NCBI GenBank assembly: GCA_015657635.1
Contig: JACDQM010000012.1
Location: forward strand, 1 to 40,938
Direction: 5' to 3'
Length of the DNA: 40,938 nucleotides
From: Roseateles sp.
GTDB taxonomy: Bacteria; Pseudomonadota; Gammaproteobacteria; Burkholderiales; Burkholderiaceae_C
How positions within the stretch are numbered: the stretch's first letter is position 1; every line of letters begins with the position of its first letter. The notes beneath the pieces were generated by a model. That model searched no databases. It had not been told where the DNA came from and saw only the letters and a list, made by a program, of their open reading frames with translations. A program made the position numbers and the translations under genes. Positions 1 through 8,159 of the stretch are shown here, piece after piece.

Positions 1-1
1 A

Positions 2-1312
2 ATCGAGGTCTCGAGCAGCCGACGCGGGCTGCACCTGAAGAGCCCTGCAGCCCAGCGCCGAGTCACCGTGCGCGATGCACGCACCGTGAACTTGACTCTG
101 GATTGGCTGAGGCGGCGGCGAATCGAAGGAGCCGCAGTCAAGGACCTGCTTCTAGCCGATCCTATTCTCCCTGGCCGCGTGCATAGCCCTCACCGGCTGC
201 GCCGCCATCTGAATCGTCTGCTGAAAGCCTGCACGGGCCATCCCGACGCCACGGTGCACGATCTCCGTCATAGCGCCGCTAACGCCTGGATTGTGCCTCT
301 TCTGTGCAGCAGCCCATTAACGGAGCCCTATGAACTGCAGCGGGTCGCCGTTTCGATGGGTCATGTGCATGCCGGCACAACCCTGCGCAACTATGTTCAC
401 AACTATGAGGAAGCACTGAGGATCCATCTGGATGCGGCACTTCGGAGCAGCATGTCATGGAGCAGCGGCGAGGCTGGCCGCCTCATGGGCCTTGCCGCCG
501 AGGCACTGCGGCAGCGTAGCCACCGGAAGGGCGTGCCCGTCACTGAGCTGGCATGGCAGGCCCTGCTGGCTTCGGGCCACGAAGGCACTGGTTGGGAAAG
601 AATCGACACCCCATGGCGATGGGATGCGCCACGAGCTCCTTCAGCATTGCGTCCGGCCTCTACCGCCTCCAGCGTGCCCGACACCCTGCGCATGATGCAG
701 GTCCTCGCCAGCCGACAGTCCGCGGCGGCAGTTGCCGCGCACTTCAGGGTCGACATCGAGTGGGTGCAGGCGTTGGAACGGACGGCGATCCAGGTGGCCC
801 ACGAGGCCTGCATGCGCGCATGGCCCTTGAAGTTCGGCAGCCGGGCCCGCGAACCTGTCACCCTGGAGCAGGCCCTGCACGGGCTCTGCATCAATCTCGA
901 CCGGGCCACAGGCCTGCGAGGAAAGCACGCACAGATCCTCGAGTCATTGCTGACACACGACGACAGCGCGCTCCTGGAGCAGGCCTGGGAGTCATGGCGC
1001 GAATGCCTCCGCGGCCGCCAGCTCGCCCTTGACGAGCCAGGCAAGGCGCTCGGGCTGTATCGCTGGCTGAGAGCTGCCGGAGTCGATCCTGGGGCCCTGC
1101 GTATCTGCCATGAGGCTGACGACGCAAGGCTGATCGCCCGATTGACTTCTGAGTTCGTTGCCGTCTACGGCCAGCGCCCCAGGTTGCAGCCGAAGCGGCC
1201 GAGACCGTCGGCACCACGGGCACATCTGCAATGGGATCGCGAGCGTGGCAGAGCCATGTGGCCGGCGCGTCAGGAAGTCTCGACGGCCTTCACGCGTGGC
1301 TGTTTGCGCTAG
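2..1312 (+). CDS. Tyrosine recombinase-like protein with long C-terminal extension (5' end outside window)
   Basis: The reading frame is open from base 2 with no stop, so the gene starts left of the window. The internal GTG at 68 is not needed as a start. Near the left end the protein shows the second catalytic block of tyrosine recombinases: HDLRH (about 257-271) supplies the H-x-x-R pair, MGHVHAGTT supplies the later GH, and RNYVHN carries the likely nucleophile Tyr at about 392-394. About 300 residues then follow that are not part of a normal integrase, including a possible helix-turn-helix near 720-800. The box I Arg must lie outside the window. The 312-aa gene starting at 1340 follows after 27 bases, so the two are probably co-transcribed. 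It likely mobilises the island or a flanking element. The family call rests on the visible motif, and the function of the C-terminal extension is unknown. Confidence 0.7.
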   Translation: MEVSSSRRGLHLKSPAAQRRVTVRDARTVNLTLDWLRRRRIEGAAVKDLLLADPILPGRVHSPHRLRRHLNRLLKACTGHPDATVHDLRHSAANAWIVPLLCSSPLTEPYELQRVAVSMGHVHAGTTLRNYVHNYEEALRIHLDAALRSSMSWSSGEAGRLMGLAAEALRQRSHRKGVPVTELAWQALLASGHEGTGWERIDTPWRWDAPRAPSALRPASTASSVPDTLRMMQVLASRQSAAAVAAHFRVDIEWVQALERTAIQVAHEACMRAWPLKFGSRAREPVTLEQALHGLCINLDRATGLRGKHAQILESLLTHDDSALLEQAWESWRECLRGRQLALDEPGKALGLYRWLRAAGVDPGALRICHEADDARLIARLTSEFVAVYGQRPRLQPKRPRPSAPRAHLQWDRERGRAMWPARQEVSTAFTRGCLR

Positions 1313-1339
1313 GGGTTCACTTGCAGCTGGAGGCCGCTC

Positions 1340-2278
1340 ATGGCGCACGCCCCTCGCTATAGGCCCATCGCGCGTTTGGCGATCGCCCCAGCGAGGATGG
1401 AGTTGGCGCTCGAGCAAGTGGAGCGACTGGTTGCATTACACCGGACCAATGCACTGGTTGACCTGCCATCCCTGAAGAACCTTCAGTCCAGCCGCCTCTG
1501 TCATGGACTCGTCGTCGAGGACAACCAACTGTTCGTTCAGCTCAGTCTCGAGGAGTCCTCACAGCTGGTTCTCGCCCTGGATCCACCCTCATCCGAAGAT
1601 CCAGAGCCGGACCCATTTGCGGCCGATGTGGCCAGGGTCATGTTGGACAGAGAATCCGTTGAGGCACGCCTGCTGCTGTGCCTCAGCCATGGCGTGAGCC
1701 CAGTCCCCAGCGCAGCCAGCTCATCACACGACCCCGGCCTTCAGGAACTCAGGATGCGCATTCAGCGTGGCCTGGAGCCGGACGGGTCGGTGTCGTTTGC
1801 CGGCTGGCCGTTGGGTGCCAAGCTCCACGTGGGTGAGCTGCCCCGGCATCTGCCCAATGGTCCCCTGGTGACGATACGCGCCTGCGTGCGCGGGCTCAGG
1901 CGCAACTGGGTCACGCTGGATCGGATCGAGGTCGAGGCGAGCTCGACTCTGTCAACCGAACAGCGAGAGGCCTTGAGCCGCAGACGCCAGATCCAGGCAT
2001 TTCGGCAGGGCGCAAACTTGCAGGGCCCGGATGCGGCAGCCAGGCTGGCCAGGGCAATGGAGTTGCGCGAGGTGCTGCATTTCCGGGCAGTGGCTGCCCT
2101 GGACTGGAGTACCGGCCGATCCAGCGCACTGGCCCTTCTGTCACTGTCGGACAGCGCCACCTGCCAGTCCGAGCTGGAGTTTTCCCATCTGCCCAGGCCA
2201 TTTGATTGCGATGACGGTGCGGGGGGCCGAGAGCTGGCGATGCCGCCACATGGCAGGCAAGTCCAAGATCGTGAATGA
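1340..2278 (+). CDS. Recombinase-linked protein of unknown function
   Basis: This 312-aa protein is not recognised. Its ATG at 1340 has a good GGAGG ribosome site seven bases upstream and sits 27 bases after the recombinase stop, so the pair looks like one operon. No membrane span, signal peptide or zinc motif is visible. The C-terminal third is rich in Arg and Ala helices. Genes of unknown function directly after large recombinases are typical of multi-gene integration modules such as those with two or three recombinase-associated proteins. On that basis it could be an accessory factor for integration, which is an inference from position only. The last 30 residues look like random frame usage, so the natural C-terminus might have been lost. 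Confidence 0.55.
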   Translation: MAHAPRYRPIARLAIAPARMELALEQVERLVALHRTNALVDLPSLKNLQSSRLCHGLVVEDNQLFVQLSLEESSQLVLALDPPSSEDPEPDPFAADVARVMLDRESVEARLLLCLSHGVSPVPSAASSSHDPGLQELRMRIQRGLEPDGSVSFAGWPLGAKLHVGELPRHLPNGPLVTIRACVRGLRRNWVTLDRIEVEASSTLSTEQREALSRRRQIQAFRQGANLQGPDAAARLARAMELREVLHFRAVAALDWSTGRSSALALLSLSDSATCQSELEFSHLPRPFDCDDGAGGRELAMPPHGRQVQDRE

Positions 2279-2708
2279 GCGTGAGGGTCGTGCCGTATCC
2301 ACGTCCACCGCCGTGACCAGCGGGTGCCCCGGGCCGACTGTCTTGATGGTTACCGGGAGCCCACGCCGCACTCTCTGGGAATCTGCGAGCGACTACGCGT
2401 CGATGCCTGACGGCGGTGTTGGCGCGACACGGACGGGGCGCGCATCGCATCGAGCCCAGTCACCCAGGACGGCGCTCGGTCGCTGCCGGGATCCACAGTC
2501 GGTGTCGAGAGGTCCGGTGCGTATGCCCTTGAACAGCACGCCGAGTCGATTCAATCCAGTGGCCGCAGGAGCCGACCGCGCAGATAATCTCGGGGCGCGT
2601 TAGACCCCAGCCCCTCATGGGGCTCAGCAAGTGCTGCCCACTCTTGCGCTGCCCCAGCATCCGCCGCAAGGAAGCGTCAGGGAAACAGGCCGTAAGGCCC
2701 TCCGAAAG
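2279..2708. other. Stretch without a recognisable gene
   Basis: Several open frames cross this 430-base interval on both strands, but none has a ribosome site, a coherent composition or a recognisable motif. I see no RNA gene or repeat in it. Confidence 0.4.
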
Positions 2709-2855
2709 TCATGTCGTCGTGCGACCGGCCCTGGACTTGCGCATGCGGACATTCTCCTGATGCCAACGCTCCATGATCGAACCGGCCTTCCAAGCCAAGG
2801 CCAAGATCAGCACGACGACCCAGAAGGCCGGATGACGCAAGAACTCCCACTCCAT
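2709..2855 (-). CDS. Single-span mini membrane protein, copy 1
   Basis: This is a 48-aa protein. Its ATG at 2855 has a strong GGAGGGG ribosome site eight bases upstream, and the in-frame extension further upstream looks non-coding. It has a short acidic N-terminus, one hydrophobic span (FWVVVLILALAWKAG, residues 11-25), then the motif ERW and a basic tail. A second protein of the same design is encoded at 7366-7518. The two share FL, FW, LILA, WKAG and ERW at the same spacing, with about 17 identities over the first 40 residues. That conservation shows the frame is real. Nothing in the sequence gives the function. A small membrane-anchored partner, holin-like or toxin-like peptide would fit the size, but this is a guess. 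Confidence 0.65.
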   Translation of the reverse strand: MEWEFLRHPAFWVVVLILALAWKAGSIMERWHQENVRMRKSRAGRTTT

Positions 2856-3473
2856 GTGTGGATCCCCTCCATTGGATCTGCCCCGACTCTTCTGTCGGGC
2901 CGACGGCATGACAACCTCGCCAGACCGCCTCACTGGCTGAGCAGTCTTGCGCCTGATCCGGAGAAAGTCAATCACGCCACCCTGACTGGCCGCAGCGATT
3001 TCTCCCCCGGTTGCGCCGTCGACGAATCACCTCCAAGCTGGGCTTCATGGATGAAAGCGGACCTCAGTTCTTTGGTCTTTCGACAGCAGAAGCAGCTTGG
3101 CTGACATGACAAGCTGCCGAGGACGCAATCCGATCGCACGGTCCGGCGGGCAATCCGGTTACAGGGCTGCTCTGCGGCCAGGTCGTGCCCCTCGATGCCG
3201 GCGATCCGTGACTGGCGCGCTTCCATTCGGAGATGGACAGCGAACTCCCGGGCCATCCTGCCACCTCGGCGTAGTTTGTCAGACGGTCCTGTGGGTGTGG
3301 CGCTTCGCGCTCCCGGCAGCTGCCGCCAGGTTGGCTGCGCACCTCTTTGAGAAGTCGCATGAAGGAGTGCAGCCCCAGCTCCTTCGGTCTTTTCGCAGGA
3401 AGACAGATAAGCTTGAACTTGGCATTGGCGCAGACCTCCTTCGCCAGCCGCTCGCTTTCAATCTGGACCTCTC
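2856..3473. other. Gene-poor stretch, possibly decayed coding remnants
   Basis: No open frame here has both a ribosome site and believable protein composition. Two short plus-strand patches near 3040-3100 and 3320-3480 look mildly protein-like and may be worn fragments of genes, but I cannot assign them to any family. The interval lies between the mini membrane protein and the gene at 3474. Confidence 0.3.
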
Positions 3474-3728
3474 ATGGCACAAGCGCTCAAGCCCTTCGTC
3501 TGTGCTCGTGTCCGACGCCTTCTGAACGACGCGCCGTCGTATGAAGGCTGGCACAGCAACCGGCGGCCTCCGCAAGTGGGCGACGGAGGCACGATCATTG
3601 ATGTACTCAGCTCGCCGAACCTTCCGGACAGGTACGTTGTGGAGAGTTGTCTGCCAGACGGCAGTTGCCTGTGGCTTGCAGACTTCCTCGAAGAGGAGAT
3701 CGAAGTCGATCCTGCGCCGATGGGGTGA
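3474..3728 (+). CDS. Small conserved protein, DUF4926-like
   Basis: This 84-aa protein has a core reading PQVGDGGTIIDVL, then PDRYVVES, then WLADFLEEEIE. That layout (a Gly-Asp-x-Gly-Thr turn, an alternating beta strand, YVVE, and a closing WL-DF-E helix) is what I know from short hypothetical proteins related to DUF4926, which form a small SH3-like barrel. The ATG at 3474 has only a weak purine stretch before it. The downstream gene at 3802-4122 runs towards it, so they are not in one operon. Proteins of this type are common in mobile and toxin-antitoxin regions. No catalytic residues are apparent and the role is unknown. Confidence 0.5.
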   Translation: MAQALKPFVCARVRRLLNDAPSYEGWHSNRRPPQVGDGGTIIDVLSSPNLPDRYVVESCLPDGSCLWLADFLEEEIEVDPAPMG

Positions 3729-3801
3729 TGAGTCTTGCTAGCGTCGTGCGTTCGGAGCGTTCGTTGCTTGCACCAGGTGACTGCGTAGGCCACCAGCCCC
3801 C

Positions 3802-4122
3802 CTACCGTTCGGAACGCATGCGCTGCCAAAGAGCCATCAGCGCATGCCCGCGCAGAACTTGTTGCAAGTCATCTGGAGCGGCGAAACGGAATTTGGCCTC
3901 AAACCGATCTATTGAGCCGCACTTGCGCACACTGGGACCAAACAAGCCCTGGAAAAATGAACTGCTGACCGCATAGATGCTCATCGGGATCAACACATCG
4001 ATGTGATCGACACGATCTTCGCGATGATTCAGCTCAAGCCGCTCACGCACCGCCAATCCGCGGTCAAGTCCAACCCAAACCGGCCCATCCTCTTGAGAAA
4101 GATCGATAGTGAGATTGGTCAT
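3802..4122 (-). CDS. STAS-like (DUF4325-type) domain protein
   Basis: This is a 106-aa protein when started at the ATG at 4122, which has a GAGGGGGC ribosome site about six bases upstream. The longer frame back to 4188 lacks one. The central part, IDVLIPMSIYAVSSSFFQG, followed by LFGPSV, resembles the conserved serine-rich turn of STAS-like DUF4325 proteins, where buried strands lead into a SSSF motif. Members are often paired with a histidine-kinase-like ATPase or an adjacent effector, but no such partner is visible next to it. The neighbours are a convergent small gene and a divergent Imm-like gene. The domain assignment comes from pattern recognition and needs a profile search. Confidence 0.5.
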   Translation of the reverse strand: MTNLTIDLSQEDGPVWVGLDRGLAVRERLELNHREDRVDHIDVLIPMSIYAVSSSFFQGLFGPSVRKCGSIDRFEAKFRFAAPDDLQQVLRGHALMALWQRMRSER

Positions 4123-4651
4123 ATTCCGCCCCCTCGAGAAACCCATGCTTGCAAACTGCGAAGGTTGGTCAAAGATCGTACACGGCATCGACGGATGGGT
4201 TGTAGCTCGAAGCCACCATGCGCCTGAATGAGTAACCTGTGACGCAGGCTCAAGGCGTCTATCAACTCATCTGCGGCATCTCCTACGTCAGTCCGGCGCA
4301 GCGCCGTGCTGCGTGGGATGGGGGCGATCCTCGCGGGGTGTAGTGAGCTCTGCGTGCAGGCTCGTCAACGGCATCCCGCGCGCTGTCAACACGGAATGCC
4401 AGACTTGCAGTTGACTGCAGCAGCGGCTCCGCGGCTCACTACTCCACCGGAACATCGCCTGATCGAATGGCCTCCGGGGATGTGCAATCGATGGCCCAGC
4501 GGCCCTTTGCCAAGGTGGCGGCAGCGAGGAGGTTGGGACACTTTTTGGCATCAGCACCGGCAAGAAACCAGTCGGAGCTTGGCAGGGCCGTCTCTGGACG
4601 ACTGGAAAGCCTCCATGGCATGAATGCTTGTCCCACCATTTAGGAATCAAC
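4123..4651. other. Divergent intergenic region with a possible 58-codon leader ORF
   Basis: This space separates the STAS-like gene (minus strand) from the plus-strand gene starting at 4652, so it should hold both promoters. A 58-codon plus-strand frame starts with ATG at 4467 and ends with TAG at 4641-4643. Its stop codon is embedded in the AGGA ribosome site of the next gene, an arrangement that would allow translational coupling. The frame has an Ala/Arg-rich helical composition but no ribosome site of its own, so I leave it as a candidate only. Confidence 0.3.
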
Positions 4652-5167
4652 ATGAACTGGAACATTGGACGACAGGGAAAGAAATGGCTCGGCGCAGAGG
4701 GCTTGGAAAAGCTAGAGAGTCTTCCCGTCCAGGTCGAGCTCATCAGAGGCAATCTATGTCTTAGTGACAGTGATCGCCGCACGCTGCTCGCGGCACTTCT
4801 CGAGAACACAGGCATCGACGAAGCGATCCAACTGGGCTCTCTTTCGGATTGGCAGCAGGCCGTCACGGCCCGTGCTGAAGCAGAGCATCAGCTGCGTGCA
4901 TCTGACACCGATGAAGTGAAAGCGCCACGCCGACACTGGAACTGCCGGGTGATCGAGTTTCCTTCGGCTGATGACGAGGAAGAGACGTGGTACGCGATTC
5001 ACGAGGTGCGCTACGAGAACGGCAGACCCGTCGGGTACACGGCAGGGCCAGCGGCAGCTGGCTGGACAAACCTCGATGGGCCGGATGCAGGGCTCACGCG
5101 GCTTGAACAGTTCAAGGAGGCCCTGCGAAAGCCGGTTCTGAAGGAGTCCGACTTCTCAAACTCGTGA
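4652..5167 (+). CDS. Conserved hypothetical protein, immunity-protein-like
   Basis: This is a 171-aa protein. I place the start at the ATG at 4652 because TAGGA lies seven bases upstream; an upstream ATG at 4628 lacks a ribosome site. The N-terminal half is helical and charged (GAEGLEKL, SDSDRRTLLAALLENTG). The C-terminal half has the pattern WYAIHEVRYENGRPVGYT, later LEQFKEALRKPVLKESDF. The combination of IHEV-Y-NG-P-GYT with a final helix ending KPVL is one I know from short hypothetical and immunity-type proteins found beside polymorphic toxins. No toxin gene is next to it, so it may be an orphan. The soluble location is inferred from the lack of any hydrophobic segment. Confidence 0.6.
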   Translation: MNWNIGRQGKKWLGAEGLEKLESLPVQVELIRGNLCLSDSDRRTLLAALLENTGIDEAIQLGSLSDWQQAVTARAEAEHQLRASDTDEVKAPRRHWNCRVIEFPSADDEEETWYAIHEVRYENGRPVGYTAGPAAAGWTNLDGPDAGLTRLEQFKEALRKPVLKESDFSNS

Positions 5168-5561
5168 GTGCAGCCCTGGTCAGTACCCAACCGATCCAAG
5201 CTGACTCGTTGCCTGGCGTGCACGGGGTCTGCATCCGCAGTCAAGGTGGCCAATAGCAACGAGGGAGAAAGGCAGGATCAGCCGCCCCGACGCCCCGGCA
5301 CGCGCGGCCGACAGACTTGGGCTTGCGCCCTGGCATGACCGCCGGAATCCGTGCTGATCAAGAGCACGCCTGCTCGGAGTCGCGGGCATGGTGAGCAACA
5401 CGCTCGCCGCGTTGAGGTGCACCTCCCCTGCCCACCAGGCCAACAATCTGTGTTCGGGTGCGCCTACGTTCGACCGCGGCTCAGCGACTCCCGCCGGGCA
5501 AGTTGAACCGTTCCTTGAGCGATCCAGGAAAGCATCTCCAAGGCCTCGCCCCTGTGACGCC
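5168..5561. other. Intergenic stretch with no recognisable gene
   Basis: The interval lies between a plus-strand gene end and a minus-strand gene end, so it should hold terminators for both. I see no clear stem followed by a T-run, and no open frame with a ribosome site or recognisable motif. Confidence 0.4.
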
Positions 5562-6248
5562 TCAGGTGCCAGGATTGGCAAGCCGATCACCCCGCGATTC
5601 GCTGACAAGGTCAGCTGGCCCTGTCAGCACAACGCCCCTTCTGAGCGCCGCCACTTGCTCAAGGATTCTCTGTCTGCTTTCCTCGGGCACAAGCACCGCA
5701 AGCGGCGATGCTTGTCGCAACTGCTGTGCATGCGCGGTCGAAGACAGGACCTTCCGCCATCTGCGATCGGCCATGATGGCCTCCCATTCGCGCCACAGAC
5801 TCATCGAGCGTGATCTGGGTTGGTCCGTGATCCATCGGGCCAGCACGCTCTTCGCTTGGTCGACCAGTTGCGGATGGCGCTTGATCAGTCGAACCGCCTC
5901 CTCATGAAGCGCCATGCTGCGCAGGTCCTGCTCACGATGCGCCGATCCTGAGGTGGCGATCTCTATCCGTATGGCAGGAGGCCGCCGCCTCGACCGCGCT
6001 GCAGCCGAGCCTGGCGGAGCTGGCGAGAGCGTGTCGCCAGCAAGCAAGGCCAGCTCACCGCTGATGCCTAGAGCGGCCATCACTCGAAGGTACGTCCCCA
6101 TGGCCGGAGAAAGATCACCCGACTCCACAGCGCGTAGCGTCTTGCGAGTGATCCCTACGGCCGAAGCCAACTGCTCCGCGGTCATGCCTCGGGCCTTTCT
6201 CAAGGCACGGAGCCGGTCACCGAACTGCAGCAGCAGGTGCCGGTTCAT
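5562..6248 (-). CDS. XRE-family DNA-binding protein with C-terminal helical domain, antitoxin-like
   Basis: From the ATG at 6248 this encodes 228 residues. Another in-frame ATG at 6269 is possible. Residues 5-60 form a classic XRE helix-turn-helix: FGDRLRALRKARGMTAEQLA, then VGITRKTLRAVESGDLSP. After a basic linker, the C-terminal half contains HEEAVRLIKRHPQLVDQA, then LARW, WREWEAIM and LRQASPLAVLVPEE. I associate this pattern (H..AV..I...P.L...A...L.RW, then LRQ.SP) with XRE regulators that act as antitoxins or autorepressors. No toxin gene is adjacent. A perfect 16-bp palindrome lies just upstream at 6303-6318 and is the natural candidate for its operator. Binding and autoregulation are inferences. 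Confidence 0.65.
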   Translation of the reverse strand: MNRHLLLQFGDRLRALRKARGMTAEQLASAVGITRKTLRAVESGDLSPAMGTYLRVMAALGISGELALLAGDTLSPAPPGSAAARSRRRPPAIRIEIATSGSAHREQDLRSMALHEEAVRLIKRHPQLVDQAKSVLARWITDQPRSRSMSLWREWEAIMADRRWRKVLSSTAHAQQLRQASPLAVLVPEESRQRILEQVAALRRGVVLTGPADLVSESRGDRLANPGT

Positions 6249-6302
6249 GACGGATGTGTCAGCGCTCATTTGGGTAGCATAGGGACCAAACATTGCCATT
6301 TT

Positions 6303-6318
6303 GGATACTATAGTATCC
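6303..6318. promoter_or_regulatory. Perfect 16-bp palindrome, candidate XRE operator
   Basis: The sequence GGATACTATAGTATCC is its own reverse complement. It lies 34 bases upstream of the possible ATG at 6269 and 55 bases upstream of the ATG at 6248. Its centre contains TATAGT, which resembles a -10 box on both strands, so a bound XRE dimer would block the promoter. The operator role is inferred from position and symmetry. Confidence 0.5.
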
Positions 6319-6710
6319 CCTGGCATCGAAGTTGCCGACCGAGGCCGACGAATACGTCCAAACATCTCTATCCAGCCCGCCCTCGATGACGGTCGGCTCG
6401 AATGATGTCGCCGGGACTTCAGGGCCACGCCTGAACCCGGCCGGCATTTACGCGCAACGCCCCGTGTCGGTATCGGCCGAGCCATGATCGAGGGTTGACG
6501 CCTGCCAAAGTTCCTTCGAACGTTGTGCAGACTGGTGATTCCGCACCGCACGCGCCTACGCATCAAGGCGAAGCGAGGTCGTCATCAACCCGATGGCACG
6601 CTCAATTGCGCGGCAAGGGAGAGGCGACAGTTGAGTGGATCAGGCGCGGCAGCAGTCGATGCGGATTCCTGCCGGCTCTGCGATCGCTGACTTCGGGTGT
6701 GCCTGCGCTG
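6319..6710. other. Intergenic stretch, nothing recognised
   Basis: This lies between the operator palindrome and the large inverted repeat. I found no open frame with a ribosome site or known motif, and no RNA gene. Confidence 0.35.
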
Positions 6711-6772
6711 CCGATTCCGAAAATACGCATGGGTGCGTAAATTACGCACCCATGCGTAATTTGCGGAATCGG
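6711..6772. repeat. 62-bp near-perfect inverted repeat with four TACGCA/TGCGTA half-sites
   Basis: The inner arms, TACGCATGGGTGCGTAA and its reverse complement, match over 17 bases around a single central A at 6741. The outer arms (CCGATTCCG at 6711-6719 and its complement at 6764-6772) match over 9 bases, with a small asymmetric bulge between. Each inner arm is itself an inverted repeat (TACGCA-TGGG-TGCGTA), so the element carries four half-sites in alternating orientation. It lacks a T-run on either side and is not next to a gene end, so it is unlikely to be a simple terminator. It could be a multi-site operator, a replication or recombination site, or a small mobile palindrome. Confidence 0.75.
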
Positions 6773-7365
6773 TCGCCAGTTGTCCGTGCCCGAAGGAGCG
6801 CGGCGCTGCGATGCCAGTCCCGCTCCTCCAACAAGTCGCCAGACGAGGCTCTCACGTTCGCGCGATAAGTCACCATCGCCTGCACCGCGTGTAGCACGAG
6901 CTCAATAGCCTGCTGGGCAGGGCACAGAGGGTTGAGAGCATGTCGTCTTGCAGATTCGCGTCAGTCTGCACTCAAGATGTCTGACCCGCGGAGCTTCGGC
7001 TTTGCGTCACGCAGCGGCAGTCGCTACGCCGGCACCGGCAAGGAGACCCGCGAGATGTGCGCACTGGCAGGTGCGGCCTGGGTCAGGCTTGAGGTCCGCG
7101 AGGTGCGCGATGCGACCAGTCTCATTGCGGAAGAGGGGCGGAGCGAACGTCACAAAGGCCCCCCCGATGTCCCCTCAATACCCGAGACTGTCCAGGTCCA
7201 GCATTCACCAGGAGTTTCTGCCTCTCACTTCAATCTGTGCGCCTGAACGCCAGCGCTGGAATCGACACCGTCGCACCTCATCGAGGCCGACCTCCAGTCA
7301 TGCGGGAATGGCATGCAACCGACGCGATAGCAATTCACCTGCGATCAGGCAGGCAGATCAAGCCC
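6773..7365. other. Gene-poor stretch, nothing recognised
   Basis: Overlapping plus-strand frames exist here but lack ribosome sites and show arginine- and serine-rich composition typical of non-coding high-GC DNA. No repeat or RNA gene was recognised. Confidence 0.35.
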
Positions 7366-7518
7366 TCATGGGTCACATTGGCGGTCACGATCCCCCGAGC
7401 GGCGAGCCTCGATGACCTCCCGGCGCCACCGTTCGGCGACCGTGCCGGCTTTCCAGACCGCAGCCAGGATCAGCGCGATGATCCAGAAAACTGCTTGTGA
7501 CAGAAACGCAAGATCCAT
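7366..7518 (-). CDS. Single-span mini membrane protein, copy 2
   Basis: This 50-aa protein starts at the ATG at 7518 and stops with TGA at 7366-7368. It has a short N-terminus (MDLAFLSQ), one hydrophobic span (VFWIIALILAAVWKAG), then AERWRRE and a charged tail. It is a paralogue of the 48-aa protein at 2709-2855: FL, FW, LILA, WKAG and ERW line up without gaps, and the differences in the span are conservative (V/I, S/T). The pattern of change, with hydrophobic residues exchanged for hydrophobic residues, supports selection on the protein. The ribosome site is weak. The CxxC-protein gene 102 bases upstream is on the same strand and may share a transcript. Function unknown. Confidence 0.65.
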   Translation of the reverse strand: MDLAFLSQAVFWIIALILAAVWKAGTVAERWRREVIEARRSGDRDRQCDP

Positions 7519-7620
7519 CTTGCGAAGCTCACTCACCGCTCAACATGATCGCCCCAATGGTCTGGCACCCATCGCCAGTCTTGTGACCCGCCACGCGTCA
7601 TAAGCCCTTGCGAGATCAGT

Positions 7621-7944
7621 TCAGTCGCCGCCCCCCCGGGACTTCCCCCCTGTGCCGATCCGGATCCAGCGCGCCAGGAGTTCATCGATAGCCGCGTCAC
7701 CACGGTGAGAGGCGAGCACGGGCTCGGTCACCCTGAGCCAAGGGCCGAGTGTCTCCTTGAGACAGTGCTGGCACAGATCGATCTGGACAGTGTTGCCGTC
7801 CCCGAAGATGGACCCATAGCCAGCGAGCAGGTCGATGCTGGCGGACTCATGGAATTCGACCTCATTAACCTCGGAAAGCCGGCCACAGCGATCACAACGG
7901 ATCTGCTTCGTGTACGACTCCGGGCGGACATCCTTGATCTGCAT
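7621..7944 (-). CDS. Small CxxC zinc-binding-type conserved protein
   Basis: This 107-aa protein starts with ATG at 7944, eight bases after a GGAG ribosome site. Two Cys pairs are visible: CDRCGR near residue 18 and CQHCLKETLG near residue 58, likely coordinating one zinc ion. Between them runs HESASIDLLAGYGSIFGDG, then VQIDLC, a pattern I know from a widespread short family of unknown function whose members end this domain with LGPWLR. The C-terminal 30 residues are Gly/Arg-rich. The mini membrane protein at 7366 lies downstream on the same strand. The protein is probably cytosolic, and nothing visible assigns an activity. Confidence 0.7.
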   Translation of the reverse strand: MQIKDVRPESYTKQIRCDRCGRLSEVNEVEFHESASIDLLAGYGSIFGDGNTVQIDLCQHCLKETLGPWLRVTEPVLASHRGDAAIDELLARWIRIGTGGKSRGGGD

Positions 7945-8159
7945 CGGGCTACTCCATCACCGCAAGGCGGCAGACAACTCAGGGCACGATCCCATCCCAG
8001 TAATCGTCGCCACATGCTCGTTCCATGAAGGATGTGCATGATAGTAGGGGACGAAACCGGAACTTGCGGCTCAACTCGAGCTCACTCGAGATCAGCCGCA
8101 TCCTGCCCGCCAGTTGTGCGGCCAGACGAACTTGCCGCGATGCAGCCGCCGGGCCACCA
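7945..8159. other. Intergenic stretch next to an IS remnant
   Basis: This should contain the promoter of the CxxC gene, which reads leftwards. No open frame with a ribosome site is seen. Confidence 0.3.

Noticed and set aside
403..1417. Minus-strand and alternative-frame ORFs across the recombinase
   Set aside because: They overlap the frame with recombinase motifs and show non-protein composition.
6711..6772. Rho-independent terminator
   Set aside because: The stem is not followed by a T-run on either strand and no gene ends next to it.
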